A stretch of DNA of 64,000 nucleotides, from positions 2,232,001-2,296,000 of the forward strand of contig NZ_CP061725.1 in NCBI RefSeq assembly GCF_014764405.1, read 5' to 3'. Of the stretch, positions 1 to 7,760 are shown piece by piece. The first letter of the stretch is position 1; each line of letters begins with the position of its first letter. The translations under genes and the position numbers were made by a program. Source of the stretch: Micromonospora craniellae (lineage in GTDB: Bacteria; Actinomycetota; Actinomycetes; Mycobacteriales; Micromonosporaceae). Below the pieces are notes generated by a model, which saw only the letters and a program-made list of their open reading frames with translations, ran no database searches and was not told the origin of the DNA.

Positions 1-815
1 AACTCGTGCAGCATCTCGCGCGGCTGCTGTACGTGCAGCGCCGGGCCTGCGGCACTCGCCGTGGCACTCGTGCGTTGACCTGCTTCTACCAGGCCCTGAT
101 GGTGCTCGTGTGGTTCCGCAAGGGTGAGGACATGACCTTGCTGGCAGCCGGCTTCGGTATCTCCCGGGCGACGGCGTACCGCTACCGCGACGAGGGCATC
201 ACGGTGCTCGCCGCCCAGGCGGCCGACCTGCACACCGCTCTGCGTCGGGCCGCCGCCGACGGCTGGTCCCACGTGATCCTCGACGGCAAACTGTTCGACT
301 GCGACCGGCTCACCGAGACCACCCTGTCGGTCAAGGGCGAGACCATCGACGCCTGGTACTCCGGAAAACACCGCGACTTCGGCGCGAACATCCAAGCGAT
401 CATGCGTCCAGACGGGCTGCCGATCTGGACCTCGGAAGCGATGCCCGGACATCTACACGACACCAGCTGCGCCCGCGACCTCGGGATCACCGCCGCCCTG
501 AACTGGTCCGCCGCCGAACTCGACCTGCCCGCCCTGGCCGACTCCGGCTACGAAAGCACAGGCCACGGCATCAAGACCCCGATCAAGCAGCCCACCGACG
601 GCAGCCGCCTCGCACCCGACAACCGCGCCTACAACCGACTGCTCCGCGGCCTGCGATGGCAAGGCGAACGCGGCTTCGCCATCCTGATCGGACGCTGGAA
701 GACGCTCCGCCACACGAACATCAGCCCACGCCGAATCGGCGACATCGTCACCGCCGCATTACACCTGACCCACTTCGAATACAAATACCTATCCGAATCT
801 TGTTGAGATAACTTC
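1..815 (+). mobile_element. IS5-family insertion sequence, copy 1 (left end outside window)
   Basis: The last 600 bases are almost identical to the complete element at 1717-2661, and both copies end in gttgagataacttc. The left end lies before base 1, so its inverted repeat and target duplication cannot be checked. The right end abuts an inverted piece of a group II intron maturase rather than a clean duplicated target. Confidence 0.85.
3..806 (+). CDS. IS5-family DDE transposase, N-terminus cut by window edge
   Basis: This transposase carries out cut-and-paste movement of its own element. It has an N-terminal helix-turn-helix (GISRATAYRYRDEG) followed by a DDE_Tnp_4-type catalytic domain with Asp in ILDGKLF, Asp in LADSGYE and Glu in GERGFA. 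About 15 N-terminal residues are missing compared with the complete copy at 1810-2652. The first roughly 70 codons differ clearly from that copy while the rest is nearly identical, so this gene looks like a recombinant of two related elements. Catalytic residues are intact, so the protein may be functional if its start is present upstream. Confidence 0.85.
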   Translation, partial: LVQHLARLLYVQRRACGTRRGTRALTCFYQALMVLVWFRKGEDMTLLAAGFGISRATAYRYRDEGITVLAAQAADLHTALRRAAADGWSHVILDGKLFDCDRLTETTLSVKGETIDAWYSGKHRDFGANIQAIMRPDGLPIWTSEAMPGHLHDTSCARDLGITAALNWSAAELDLPALADSGYESTGHGIKTPIKQPTDGSRLAPDNRAYNRLLRGLRWQGERGFAILIGRWKTLRHTNISPRRIGDIVTAALHLTHFEYKYLSESC

Positions 816-816
816 A

Positions 817-1070
817 TTGGGAATGCCCAGAATCCTGACCCCACCCTTCTTCGGGATCTCCACCGCCCGGACCGGGCCGGGGAAATAGCTGCCCGACGAC
901 ATACGGTTCCACAGCCGGTAGAGGTTGTCAGCCAACCTCGTTTCGAACTGTTCGATCGTCACTCCGTCGGCCCCGGCCGCTCCGCCATTACCTTTCACCT
1001 TCAACCACGCGGCCCAGATCAGCCGCTTTGGGATATCGTGCGACTTGCCTGTCAACCCTGGCTGACTCAC
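817..1070 (-). pseudogene. Group II intron reverse transcriptase/maturase, N-terminal fragment
   Basis: About 85 residues match the N-terminus of LtrA-type intron proteins: the GAAGADGVTIEQF motif, then PVRAVEIPKKGGVRILGIP, which corresponds to reverse transcriptase block 1. The GTG start is preceded by a good Shine-Dalgarno (gggagg, 6-bp spacing). The frame runs into the end of IS copy 1 after LGIPN and stops nine codons later. The catalytic YADD half lies on the opposite strand at 2663-3370. Roughly 90 residues between the halves are absent, so the protein cannot be made. Confidence 0.85.
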
Positions 1071-1716
1071 GCGGTTCCTCCCTCACGGTTGACCGCACAA
1101 ACCAGCCTGAACGACCCCGCCCCTTCGCTCCCCGACCCACTGCGATACGCAGGCGGTTCACAGCTACTACGGGCGAGTCCGCCAGCGGCCCCGCATCGGT
1201 ACTCTGCTCCTCGCGGTCTCCTCCGCTTGGAGTCCTCCCTCTCGCCGCCGGTAAACCGACGGACAGTGTCGGGGTCCGCCTTCACACGTTCCGTATGAGA
1301 GCCTGGACCGGGCTCATGCTGCCTATATGCCGGACACCACCTGGGCAGTAAGCGGATATCCCCCAGGCTCATCCCGAGACTCACCTCCGGCCTCGGTTCT
1401 GATGTCGTCTGACTGAGTTTCGACACGTCAACGACAGAGAACTCGACGTTCATCGCTCATCTTCCCGGTCCATACCTGACGCGATCACAGTCACGCCTTT
1501 TCCAACGACGCTCAGGACGACGGTCTTCAGCCAACGCCCCTCGTGGTGGTTTGAAGCCTGCTTCCGCAAGCCGGCTCCGGAGGGCCAAACAACCTCCATC
1601 TCCCATACAGCACCGCAGTCCACGAGACCGTCATCAATCTTTGCCTCGCTTTCCACGTTCGTGTTCACAAGAGCTGATCTCAGCGACGCGAATGTGTTGA
1701 TTGGTGCGACACGGGC
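1071..1716 (-). ncRNA. Probable 5' ribozyme region (domains I-III) of the broken group II intron
   Basis: This 646-bp stretch lies directly upstream of the maturase start on the minus strand and holds no convincing gene in any frame. In intact introns of this type the space between the intron 5' end and the maturase start encodes ribozyme domains I to III and part of IV, and the length fits. I could not place the GUGYG 5' terminus. The far end is replaced by the left end of IS copy 2, so the 5' exon junction is lost. Assignment rests on position, not on a folded structure. Confidence 0.5.
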
Positions 1717-1749
1717 GAAGCTGTTGAGATCGGACGGTGCTGGAAGAGG

Positions 1750-1811
1750 ACGCGGAGTCCTCGGTAGGTAGTTCTCACCACAAGATCACCTACACCATGA
1801 GGACTCCGCGT
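1750..1811 (+). promoter_or_regulatory. 13-bp inverted repeat covering the transposase ribosome-binding site and start
   Basis: The arms acgcggagtcctc (1750-1762) and gaggactccgcgt (1799-1811) are perfectly complementary. The 3' arm contains the gagga Shine-Dalgarno-like bases and the first bases of the GTG start codon. In a transcript entering from outside the element this hairpin would hide the start. A transcript begun inside the loop would lack the 5' arm. Several IS families use such hairpins to block read-through expression; its use here is inferred. Confidence 0.6.
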
Positions 1812-2652
1812 GATCGCCTATCGTGCCATGATCGATGTCCCCAGGGAACTCGTGCAGTACCTCGGCCGGCTGCTGGCCGCCGAACGCCGAGCCCGCGGAA
1901 CCCGGCGTGACACCCGCGCCCTGACCTGCTTCCACCAGGCACTTCTCGTGCTCATCTGGTTCCGCAAAGCCGAGGACCTGACCCTGCTGGCCGCCGGATT
2001 CGGGATCTCCCGGGCCACCGCCTACCGCTACCGCGACGAGGGCGTAGCCGTACTCGCCGCCCAGGCGACCGACCTGCACACCGCTCTGCGTCGGGCCGCC
2101 GCCGACGGCTGGTCCCACGTGATCCTCGACGGCAAACTGTTCGACTGCGACCGGCTCACCGAGACCACCCTGTCGGTCAAGGGCGAGACCATCGACGCCT
2201 GGTATTCGGGAAAGCACCGCGACTTCGGCGCGAACATCCAAGCCGTCATGCGCCCGGACGGGCTACCGATCTGGACATCGGCGGCGATGCCCGGGCATCT
2301 ACACGACACCAGCTGCGCCCGCGAACTCGGCGTCACCGCCGCCCTGAACTGGTCCGCCGCCGAACTCGACCTGCCCGCCCTGGCCGACTCCGGCTACGAA
2401 AGCACAGGCCACGGCATCAAGACCCCGATCAAGCAGCCCACCGACGGCAGCCGCCTCGCGCCCGACAACCGCGCCTACAACCAGCTGCTCCGCGGCCTGC
2501 GATGGCAAGGCGAACGCGGCTTCGCCATCCTGATCGGACGCTGGAAGACGCTCCGCCACACGAACATCAGCCCACGCCGAATCGGCGACATCGTCGCCGC
2601 CGCATTACACCTGACCCACTTCGAATACAAATACCTATCCGAATCTTGTTGA
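1810..2652 (+). CDS. IS5-family DDE transposase, complete copy
   Basis: The 280-residue transposase has an N-terminal helix-turn-helix at about residues 60-80 and the same DDE residues as copy 1 (ILDGKLF, LADSGYE, GERGFA). The GTG start was chosen because it follows the gagga box inside the hairpin; an internal ATG seven codons later is the alternative. The C-terminus KYLSESC lies nine bases from the element end. The family excises and reinserts its DNA, usually with short target duplications. Confidence 0.85.
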   Translation: MIAYRAMIDVPRELVQYLGRLLAAERRARGTRRDTRALTCFHQALLVLIWFRKAEDLTLLAAGFGISRATAYRYRDEGVAVLAAQATDLHTALRRAAADGWSHVILDGKLFDCDRLTETTLSVKGETIDAWYSGKHRDFGANIQAVMRPDGLPIWTSAAMPGHLHDTSCARELGVTAALNWSAAELDLPALADSGYESTGHGIKTPIKQPTDGSRLAPDNRAYNQLLRGLRWQGERGFAILIGRWKTLRHTNISPRRIGDIVAAALHLTHFEYKYLSESC

Positions 2653-2662
2653 GATAACTTCA

Positions 2663-3370
2663 CTGTCGGTGCTCGACGAACACTTCACCGAGCACTGGCA
2701 GACCAACAGCGGCACCGACTACCAACGGACCAAGCGTCGCCGGGCTGGGCTGCCCAACTACAGAATCGTCCGCTACGCGGACGATTTCGTGGTGATGGTC
2801 AGCGGCAGCCAGGCACACGCGGAGGCCCTGCGAAAAGAGGTCGCCGAGGTCCTCGCACCGATGGGCCTGCGCCTGTCGGAGGCGAAGACGAAGGTCTGCC
2901 ACGTTGACGAGGGCTTCGACTTTCTGGGCTTCCACATCCAGCGGAGGCACAAACGAGGCACCGGTAAGCACGTGGTCTACACCTACCCGTCGAAGAAGGC
3001 GCTGGCCTCCATCGTCGGCCGGGTACGCGCGTTGACCAGCAGATCGTCACATCCCGCTCTTGCCGTCCTGCTGCGCCAGCTCAATCCGGTGTTGCAGGGC
3101 TGGTGCACCTACTTCCGCTACGGGGTGTCCAAAGCCACCTTCGGCTACCTCGACCAGTACACCTGGCACCGGGTCGTCCGCTGGCTGCGCAAACGACATC
3201 TCCGCACGAAGATGGCCGTCCTGAAACGCCGCTACCTACCCGGATGGCGGCCAACCGAGGACGGGGTGACGCTGTTCCAGCCGCAGCAGGTGACGGTCAG
3301 CCGTTACCGCTACCGGGCGAACAACATCCCGACGCCCTGGGCAAGAGCAACACCAGGAACAACCGGATAA
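2663..3370 (+). pseudogene. Group II intron reverse transcriptase/maturase, C-terminal fragment
   Basis: This is the second half of an LtrA-type protein: LSVLDEHF (end of RT block 4), the catalytic YADDF box, GLRLSEAKTKVCHVDEGFDFLGF (block 6-7), then the thumb and a group II maturase domain ending in the YRYRANNIPTPWA region. It opens in frame at the edge of IS copy 2 and has no start of its own. The true N-terminus is the fragment at 817-1070 on the other strand. The stop is followed after about 20 bases by intron domain V, the normal arrangement. Confidence 0.9.
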
Positions 3371-3392
3371 CCCAACGGCACGGACTCGTGGA

Positions 3393-3489
3393 GAGCCCGG
3401 TGCCCGGAGACGGGCCCGCCGGGTTCGGAGGGCGGGCTGAAGAAACGTAGCGTGAGCAATCACGACAACGCGCTTCAGCTCGACCCTAC
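3393..3489 (+). ncRNA. Group II intron domains V and VI and 3' splice end
   Basis: Bases 3393-3426 are exactly the 34 nt expected for domain V: GAGCCC with the AGC catalytic triad, a GAGA loop and a closing GGGTTC. Domain VI follows as a hairpin with arms GCTGAAG (3436-3442) and CTTCAGC (3473-3479). The intron should end at CCCTAC, position 3489, because the next base resumes an IS630 transposase codon on the other strand. The intron lies antisense to that gene, so splicing cannot restore the transposase mRNA. Confidence 0.8.
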
Positions 3490-4028
3490 TCGTCCATGCA
3501 CAACACGACGGCCTGGTCCGGCGGGTTCAGGTACAACCCGACGACGTCGACGAGCTTCTCCTCGAACCGCTTGTCATTGGACAGCTTGAACGTCTCCACC
3601 AGGTGCGGCTTGAGCCCTCGGGCGTCCCACACCCGCTGCACCGTCGCCGCACTGACACCGACCCTCGCCGCCATCGACCGGCACGACCAGTGCGTCGCCC
3701 CCTCGGGCCGCGAATACAGCGTCAACTCCACGATCTGATCGATCACCGCCTGCGGGATCGACGGCTTACGGCCCCGCCCCGCGGCCACCTTGCCCAGATC
3801 GGCAAGCCCACGATCGGAGAACTCCGCCCGCCACGCCCGAACCGTCATCCGGGTCACCCCGGACAACACCGCATTGTCGGCGTTGGACACCCCGTCCGCA
3901 GCGCGCAACAACACCTGCGCCCGCTGCACCAGCCGATGCTCGACCGTACGCGACTTGGCAAGAGACTCCAGCAGTTCCCGCTGACCTGTTTCGAGCGCCA
4001 ACGGCGCGGCAGCACGTGTCACACGCAA
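3490..4028 (-). pseudogene. IS630-family transposase, truncated by the group II intron
   Basis: About 179 residues remain: an N-terminal helix-turn-helix pair (NADNAVLSGVTRMTVRAW and SCRSMAARVGVSAATVQRVW) and the first strand of the DDE domain ending VVLCMDE. In IS630 relatives this is followed by KSQIQALDRTQP, which is absent; the intron supplies a TAG right after the catalytic Asp-Glu. The remaining DDE half is not found to the left. Upstream bases to about 4070 probably hold the IS630 terminal repeat, but I could not fix its edge. Confidence 0.85.
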
Positions 4029-4180
4029 AGCCTACTAAACGGCTAGCTATTTACGAGACACAACACTAGAACCTGATCGCCCACAGGTGTTACCGGGGGG
4101 TTTTCGGGGGACGATTCCAAATCACATAGATAAGCGTTGAGGCCCTGGCCGGCTTGTTGCTGGTCAACGCCTCGCGCTGG

Positions 4181-4253
4181 TGCCCCCGGCAGGATTCGAA
4201 CCTGCGACACACGGTTTAGGAAACCGATGCTCTATCCCCTGAGCTACGAGGGC
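4181..4253 (-). tRNA. tRNA-Arg (anticodon CCT)
   Basis: The minus strand folds as a full cloverleaf. The acceptor stem GCCCTCG pairs with CGGGGGC (one G-T wobble). The D arm is GCTC..GAGC, the anticodon loop TTCCTAA gives CCT, and the T arm carries GGTTCGAATCC. A CCA tail is encoded at 4178-4180. It decodes AGG. No attachment-site duplicate of its 3' end was recognised elsewhere in the window. Confidence 0.95.
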
Positions 4254-4627
4254 CGGACGATCAACGCCGCTCGGCGGCGGCTGTCAGCGTACCGCAGGAA
4301 GCTCCCGGGGTGATCAGCGCTGGCACCGCCACCAGCGGATCACACACCGACCGCACATCGCCGGGCCGACCGGGCCGACCGTCACCGGCGGCCACGGTCG
4401 CGCGACGCCGTTCACCTGCGGTCACCAGCTGCGGAGCACACATCGCGCACATCAGCAAAGATCATCTACCGGGCTGGAGGCCCGCTGACCGCGGGCGATC
4501 TCCGTGGGACAACCGCGGTCAGCGGACTCGCCGATGGAACGGTTCCTCAAATCCCATCACTACAGCCCGATCGAGCGTGGTGGGATCGTCCGCCTATGGC
4601 AAGGTCCGTGTGCGAGAGGAGGGGCTC
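4254..4627. other. Intergenic stretch between tRNA-Arg and the Nudix gene
   Basis: I see no gene here. Open frames run through it only because of high GC and have no ribosome-binding sites or recognisable motifs. It should hold the promoters of the tRNA (leftward) and of the Nudix gene (rightward), but no clear -10/-35 pair stands out. Confidence 0.4.
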
Positions 4628-4966
4628 ATGGCGCCAGTAGTGCGGCGGTCTGCCCGAGCGATCGCCGTAGACGATCTCGGACGCCTGGTGCTCATCAAAC
4701 GGACACGTCCTGGCTCACTCCCGTACTGGACCACGCCGGGAGGCGGCGTCGAGCCAGACGACCTGTCCATGACGGCCACGCTGACCCGCGAACTGCGCGA
4801 AGAACTCGGCGCGGAAGCGGACATCGCTCAGCAGGTCCTCATCCTCTCCGAACAAACGGACGAGGGAATGCTGGTACAGCACTTCTTCCTCTGCCACATT
4901 CGCACGATCGACCTCGCCCGGCGCTGCGGCCCGGAATTCGAGGACCCCTCCCGCGGCCTGAGGTGA
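4628..4966 (+). pseudogene. Nudix hydrolase, 5' part, interrupted by IS3 element
   Basis: Nudix enzymes hydrolyse nucleoside-diphosphate-linked substrates. The ATG follows a strong gagaggagggg ribosome-binding site. The frame holds a Nudix box, GGGVEPDD then RELREELG, with Asp for the usual first Glu and one extra residue. After PSRG the frame enters the IS3 element at 4959 and stops on TGA at 4964, a codon supplied by the IS terminus. The rest of the gene lies at 6244-6461. Removing the IS and one copy of the GCC duplication restores a 182-residue protein. Confidence 0.85.
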
Positions 4967-5025
4967 CCCGAGAACTCCGGACACGTCCCCAAGTAGGGTG
5001 ACGAGGAGTCCGGGAGGAACAGTAC

Positions 5026-6197
5026 GTGAGCAAGAAACCTGCGAAGTATTCGCCTGAGTTGCGGGCAGAAGCGGTGCGTTCGGTGGTCGAGGGTCGGCGT
5101 ACCTATGCTGAGGTTGCGCGTGATTTCGGTCTGGTCGCCGAGACAGTCCGGAACTGGGTGATCGCCGAGAAGAAGCGTAATCCTGGGCAGACCGACGAGA
5201 CGCGGGATGCGATCGATCGGGCGAGGGTCGCGGAGATGGAACGGCGTATCCGTGAGCTGGAGCAGGAGAACGCTTTCTTGAAAAAAGCTGCGGCCTTCTT
5301 CGCGAGAGAACAACGATAAGCGAGCGTTACGCGCTTGTCGCTGCGGAGAAGGCTGCCTTCGACGTGACGATGATGTGCCGCCTGGTCGGTGTTTCCCGGT
5401 CCGGTTTCTACGAATGGCTGGATCGGCCGCCGTCGGCCGGAGAGCGACGTCGTGTGGAGTTGACCGCGATGATCGAAGCCGTGTTTATCGGCTCGGGCCG
5501 CACGTACGGGTATCGGCGTGTGCACGCCGAGCTCGTCCGCGGTGGGGTCGAGGTCGACGATGACCTGGTGCGGCGGCTGATGGGAGCGAAGGGGCTGGTG
5601 CCGGTGCAGGTGAAGCGGCGGCGAGGGCTGACCGTGCCGGACCGTGCTGCGGGGCCGATCCCGGACCTGGTCGGCCGGGACTTCACCGCGACGGTGCCGG
5701 GCGTGAAGATGGTTGGCGACATCACCCAGATCGATACCGGCGAGGGGCCGTTGTATCTGGCTTCGGTTATCGATTGCTATTCGAAGAGTGTTATCGGGTG
5801 GGCGGTCGACGAGCGTTACCCGGCTTCTTTGGTGTGCGCTGCCGTGGACATGGCAGCGCGGCGTGTTCCGCTGCCGGACGGGGCTGTTTTTCATTCCGAT
5901 CGCGGCAGCCAGTACACGTCCGGCGACTTCGCGGCCACGCTTGCCCGACACGAGATTCGGCAATCAGTCGGGCGGACCGGCATCTGTTTCGATAATGCCA
6001 TGGCCGAGTCGTTCTTCGGGAAACTGAAGACCGAGTGGGTACATCATCGTGTGTTCGCTACCCGGGCTGACGCACGCCGCGAGATCATCCGGTTCATCGA
6101 GGGCTTCTACAACCGGCGTCGGTTGCATTCCGGCCTTGGCTATAGACCGCCGGCCGAAGTTCTCGATGAATGGTTTGCTAATCGTCAAGTCGCATGA
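5026..6197 (+). CDS. IS3-family transposase OrfA/OrfB, joined by -1 frameshift
   Basis: OrfA (GTG at 5026, stop 5319) is a 97-residue protein with a helix-turn-helix (TYAEVARDFGLVAETVRNW) and a leucine-zipper-like helix ending in ENAFLKKAAAFF. OrfB continues in the -1 frame from about 5286 to 6197 and holds the rve integrase domain with DDE residues: Asp in GDITQI, Asp in HSDRGSQY and Glu in AESFFGKLK. The slippery AAAAAAG at 5281-5287 would join them into one OrfAB product without an intervening stop. Both frames are intact, so the element is probably active. Confidence 0.9.
5281..5287 (+). promoter_or_regulatory. Programmed -1 frameshift site AAAAAAG
   Basis: A run of six A followed by G lies at the Lys-Lys codons of OrfA. 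A -1 slip places the ribosome in the OrfB frame, which is open from here through to the OrfB stop. This is the usual control of the transposase in IS3 elements. Confidence 0.75.
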
Positions 6198-6243
6198 TAG
6201 ATTGCATTTGGTTCGAGTCCGGATTTTTCGGATCACGTCAGCC

Positions 6244-6461
6244 GCTACGACCTCGACCGAGTAGCCCTGGCCAGTGACGAACTTGTCCACCTCGACCTCA
6301 AGCCCCGAGAACTCCACACCTTCGTACTGACCAACCGGATGGCCCTGCTCGCACGAAGCGCAAGGTTCGACGCCCCCAACACCCACCTCGGCTCACACCC
6401 AAACCCTCAGCCCACCGGTCCCGAACCCGGGCGGCTGTCAGCTCAGCCACCGTCTGGCTGA
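6244..6461 (+). pseudogene. Nudix hydrolase, 3' part
   Basis: When read in the frame dictated by the fragment at 4628-4958 this encodes RYDLDRVALASDELVHLDLK followed by PRELHTFVLTN, the usual C-terminal end of this Nudix subgroup (a 'gRYev..v.l....l..ldLkPeel..f...N' pattern). A proline-rich tail leads to a TGA at 6459. There is no start of its own because the IS3 element separates it from the catalytic half. Confidence 0.8.
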
Positions 6462-6497
6462 CCGGCCAACCCAACGGCAGCCCTGGACTTCCGGTCA

Positions 6498-7055
6498 TCA
6501 GTCTGCGTTGAGGAAGACGGCGGGATAGCCCTGCTCCACACAGAGCGGCACACCGTGATACTGGGCGACGATCCGGGCCGCGTCGCGCTGCGGGTGCTCG
6601 ACCTCCACCACCACACACTCGCCGAAGCGGACGTAACGACCGTGAACGACAACGTCGCGCCGCTGCCACCAGCCCGCGTCGACGCCGACCTGATCGTTCC
6701 AGGTGTTCAGTTGCCGCGCGGAGTACACGGCGTCGACGAACCGCACCGCGACCTGCGGCACCATCGCCGCGACCTCGGCGTCGAGGCCGGACGTGGGGAC
6801 ACGGTGCACCAGCAGGAACCCAGCCGGCAGATCAAGGGCCACGCCGGCATACGAGTCCGGCCAGCGACGAGGACCGGCAACATCGACAGTCTCGGCGGCT
6901 GCCATCAACTCCTCCTGCCCTGGCCAGTACGACTGCCCGGGAGCGGGAGCACTCGACTCGGACAGGTGCGGTGGAGCCGACACAGCAGGCGTCGCGCACG
7001 CGGCCACAACAAGCAACAACGGCACAACCAGCAATACGGACAGACGTCGTCGCAT
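6498..7055 (-). CDS. Putative lipoprotein of unknown function
   Basis: The 185-residue protein opens with a twin-arginine-free lipoprotein signal: MRRR, a hydrophobic stretch and the lipobox VVAAC with the acylated Cys at about residue 19. The mature part is soluble, with a Ser/Pro linker and then a globular domain rich in Val and aromatic residues. A GAGGAG ribosome-binding site precedes the ATG. I recognise no family. It follows the oxidase gene on the same strand about 190 bp downstream, so it could be the last member of that operon or stand alone. Confidence 0.75.
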   Translation of the reverse strand: MRRRLSVLLVVPLLLVVAACATPAVSAPPHLSESSAPAPGQSYWPGQEELMAAAETVDVAGPRRWPDSYAGVALDLPAGFLLVHRVPTSGLDAEVAAMVPQVAVRFVDAVYSARQLNTWNDQVGVDAGWWQRRDVVVHGRYVRFGECVVVEVEHPQRDAARIVAQYHGVPLCVEQGYPAVFLNAD

Positions 7056-7248
7056 AACCAGGCTCCTCGCCTACAGGCACGTGCCACCAACGAGCTATAC
7101 CGGTAGAACGATCCGATCTTGGGTTAGGCGTCAGGCATGGGTATCGACGCACAGATAGTCGACCATGCAAACACGCTTTCGCATTCGGCTCCCCACTCCA
7201 CATCAAGGCCGATCACGATCACTCAACTCGACGTCGTAGAGAATCCTC

Positions 7249-7760
7249 TTAACTGCAGGCTGCCACTTCAAGTGCACATCCCCAGGACAGAGAGACTCCC
7301 GCCCCGCCATGGCCGTAGTTGTGGATCACGCATAGGCCACCGAGCCGTTCCTGCTCAAGGCGGATGCAGGGTCGTGTGGGGCGAAGGCCGACGCGGTGCT
7401 CAAGAACCCGGGCACGCCGTAGGCGTGGCTCAACTTGAGCGCAGCGGTCGATGATTGCCTCAGCCGTTCGCGGATCCGGATCTCTGCCCCACGCGCCTGT
7501 TTGGCTGGCACCTCCGAAGACCACCGCATCACCCTGCGGGTAGTAGTGCAGAAGATCGGATGAGTGCCCTGTCTCCTCGGAAAAGAACTCGGTGATACCG
7601 GGGTTCTCGACTACGACAAGTTGTCCGCGAACCGGTATCAACTCGAGGTCGGGTACGAGGTCCCGAGCGCCCATGCCGGCACAGTTGACCACGACAGGAG
7701 CCGTGGACGCCGCCTGCCTGAGCGAATCAATCCGACGGATCTCGATCTCGCCGTCGGCTG
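7249..7760 (-). pseudogene. D-amino-acid oxidase, C-terminal part (split by IS256)
   Basis: This fragment matches the C-terminal half of FAD-dependent D-amino-acid oxidases: NCAGMGARDLVPD, RGQLVVVENPGIT, the substrate-carboxylate Arg region GLRPTRPCIRLE, and the HNYGHGGAGVSLSWGCA flavin-binding signature. It ends at a natural stop seven residues after that signature. Rejoining it to 9176-9614, with one copy of the 8-bp duplication, gives an uninterrupted 316-residue enzyme. A complete paralogue lies at 57480-58532. Confidence 0.9.

Larger units (their letters stand above)
1717..2661 (+). mobile_element. IS5-family insertion sequence, copy 2 (complete, about 945 bp)
   Basis: It carries one complete transposase. 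The left end begins gaagctgttgagatcgga and the right end, read inward, begins gaagttatctcaacaaga. These are imperfect inverted repeats sharing GAAG and an AGAT-CGGA block, so boundaries are approximate by a few bases. The two flanks come from different, oppositely oriented parts of the same group II intron, so no target duplication is visible. Confidence 0.75.
4959..6240 (+). mobile_element. IS3-family element (1,282 bp) inside the Nudix gene
   Basis: Terminal inverted repeats are TGAGGTGACCCGAGAACTCC on the left and, read inward on the right, TGACGTGATCCGAAAAATCC. A 3-bp GCC target duplication flanks it (4956-4958 and 6241-6243). It encodes overlapping orfA and orfB. The clean duplication and the still perfect host reading frame point to a recent insertion. 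Confidence 0.92.

Noticed and set aside
53..844. Several minus-strand open frames across the IS5 transposases
   Set aside because: They lie wholly antisense to the conserved transposase and repeat in both copies only because the DNA repeats.
3490..4028. IS630 remnant as the parent of the complete IS630 at 60713
   Set aside because: The N-terminal domains and the terminal sequences differ, so these are separate IS630 subgroups.
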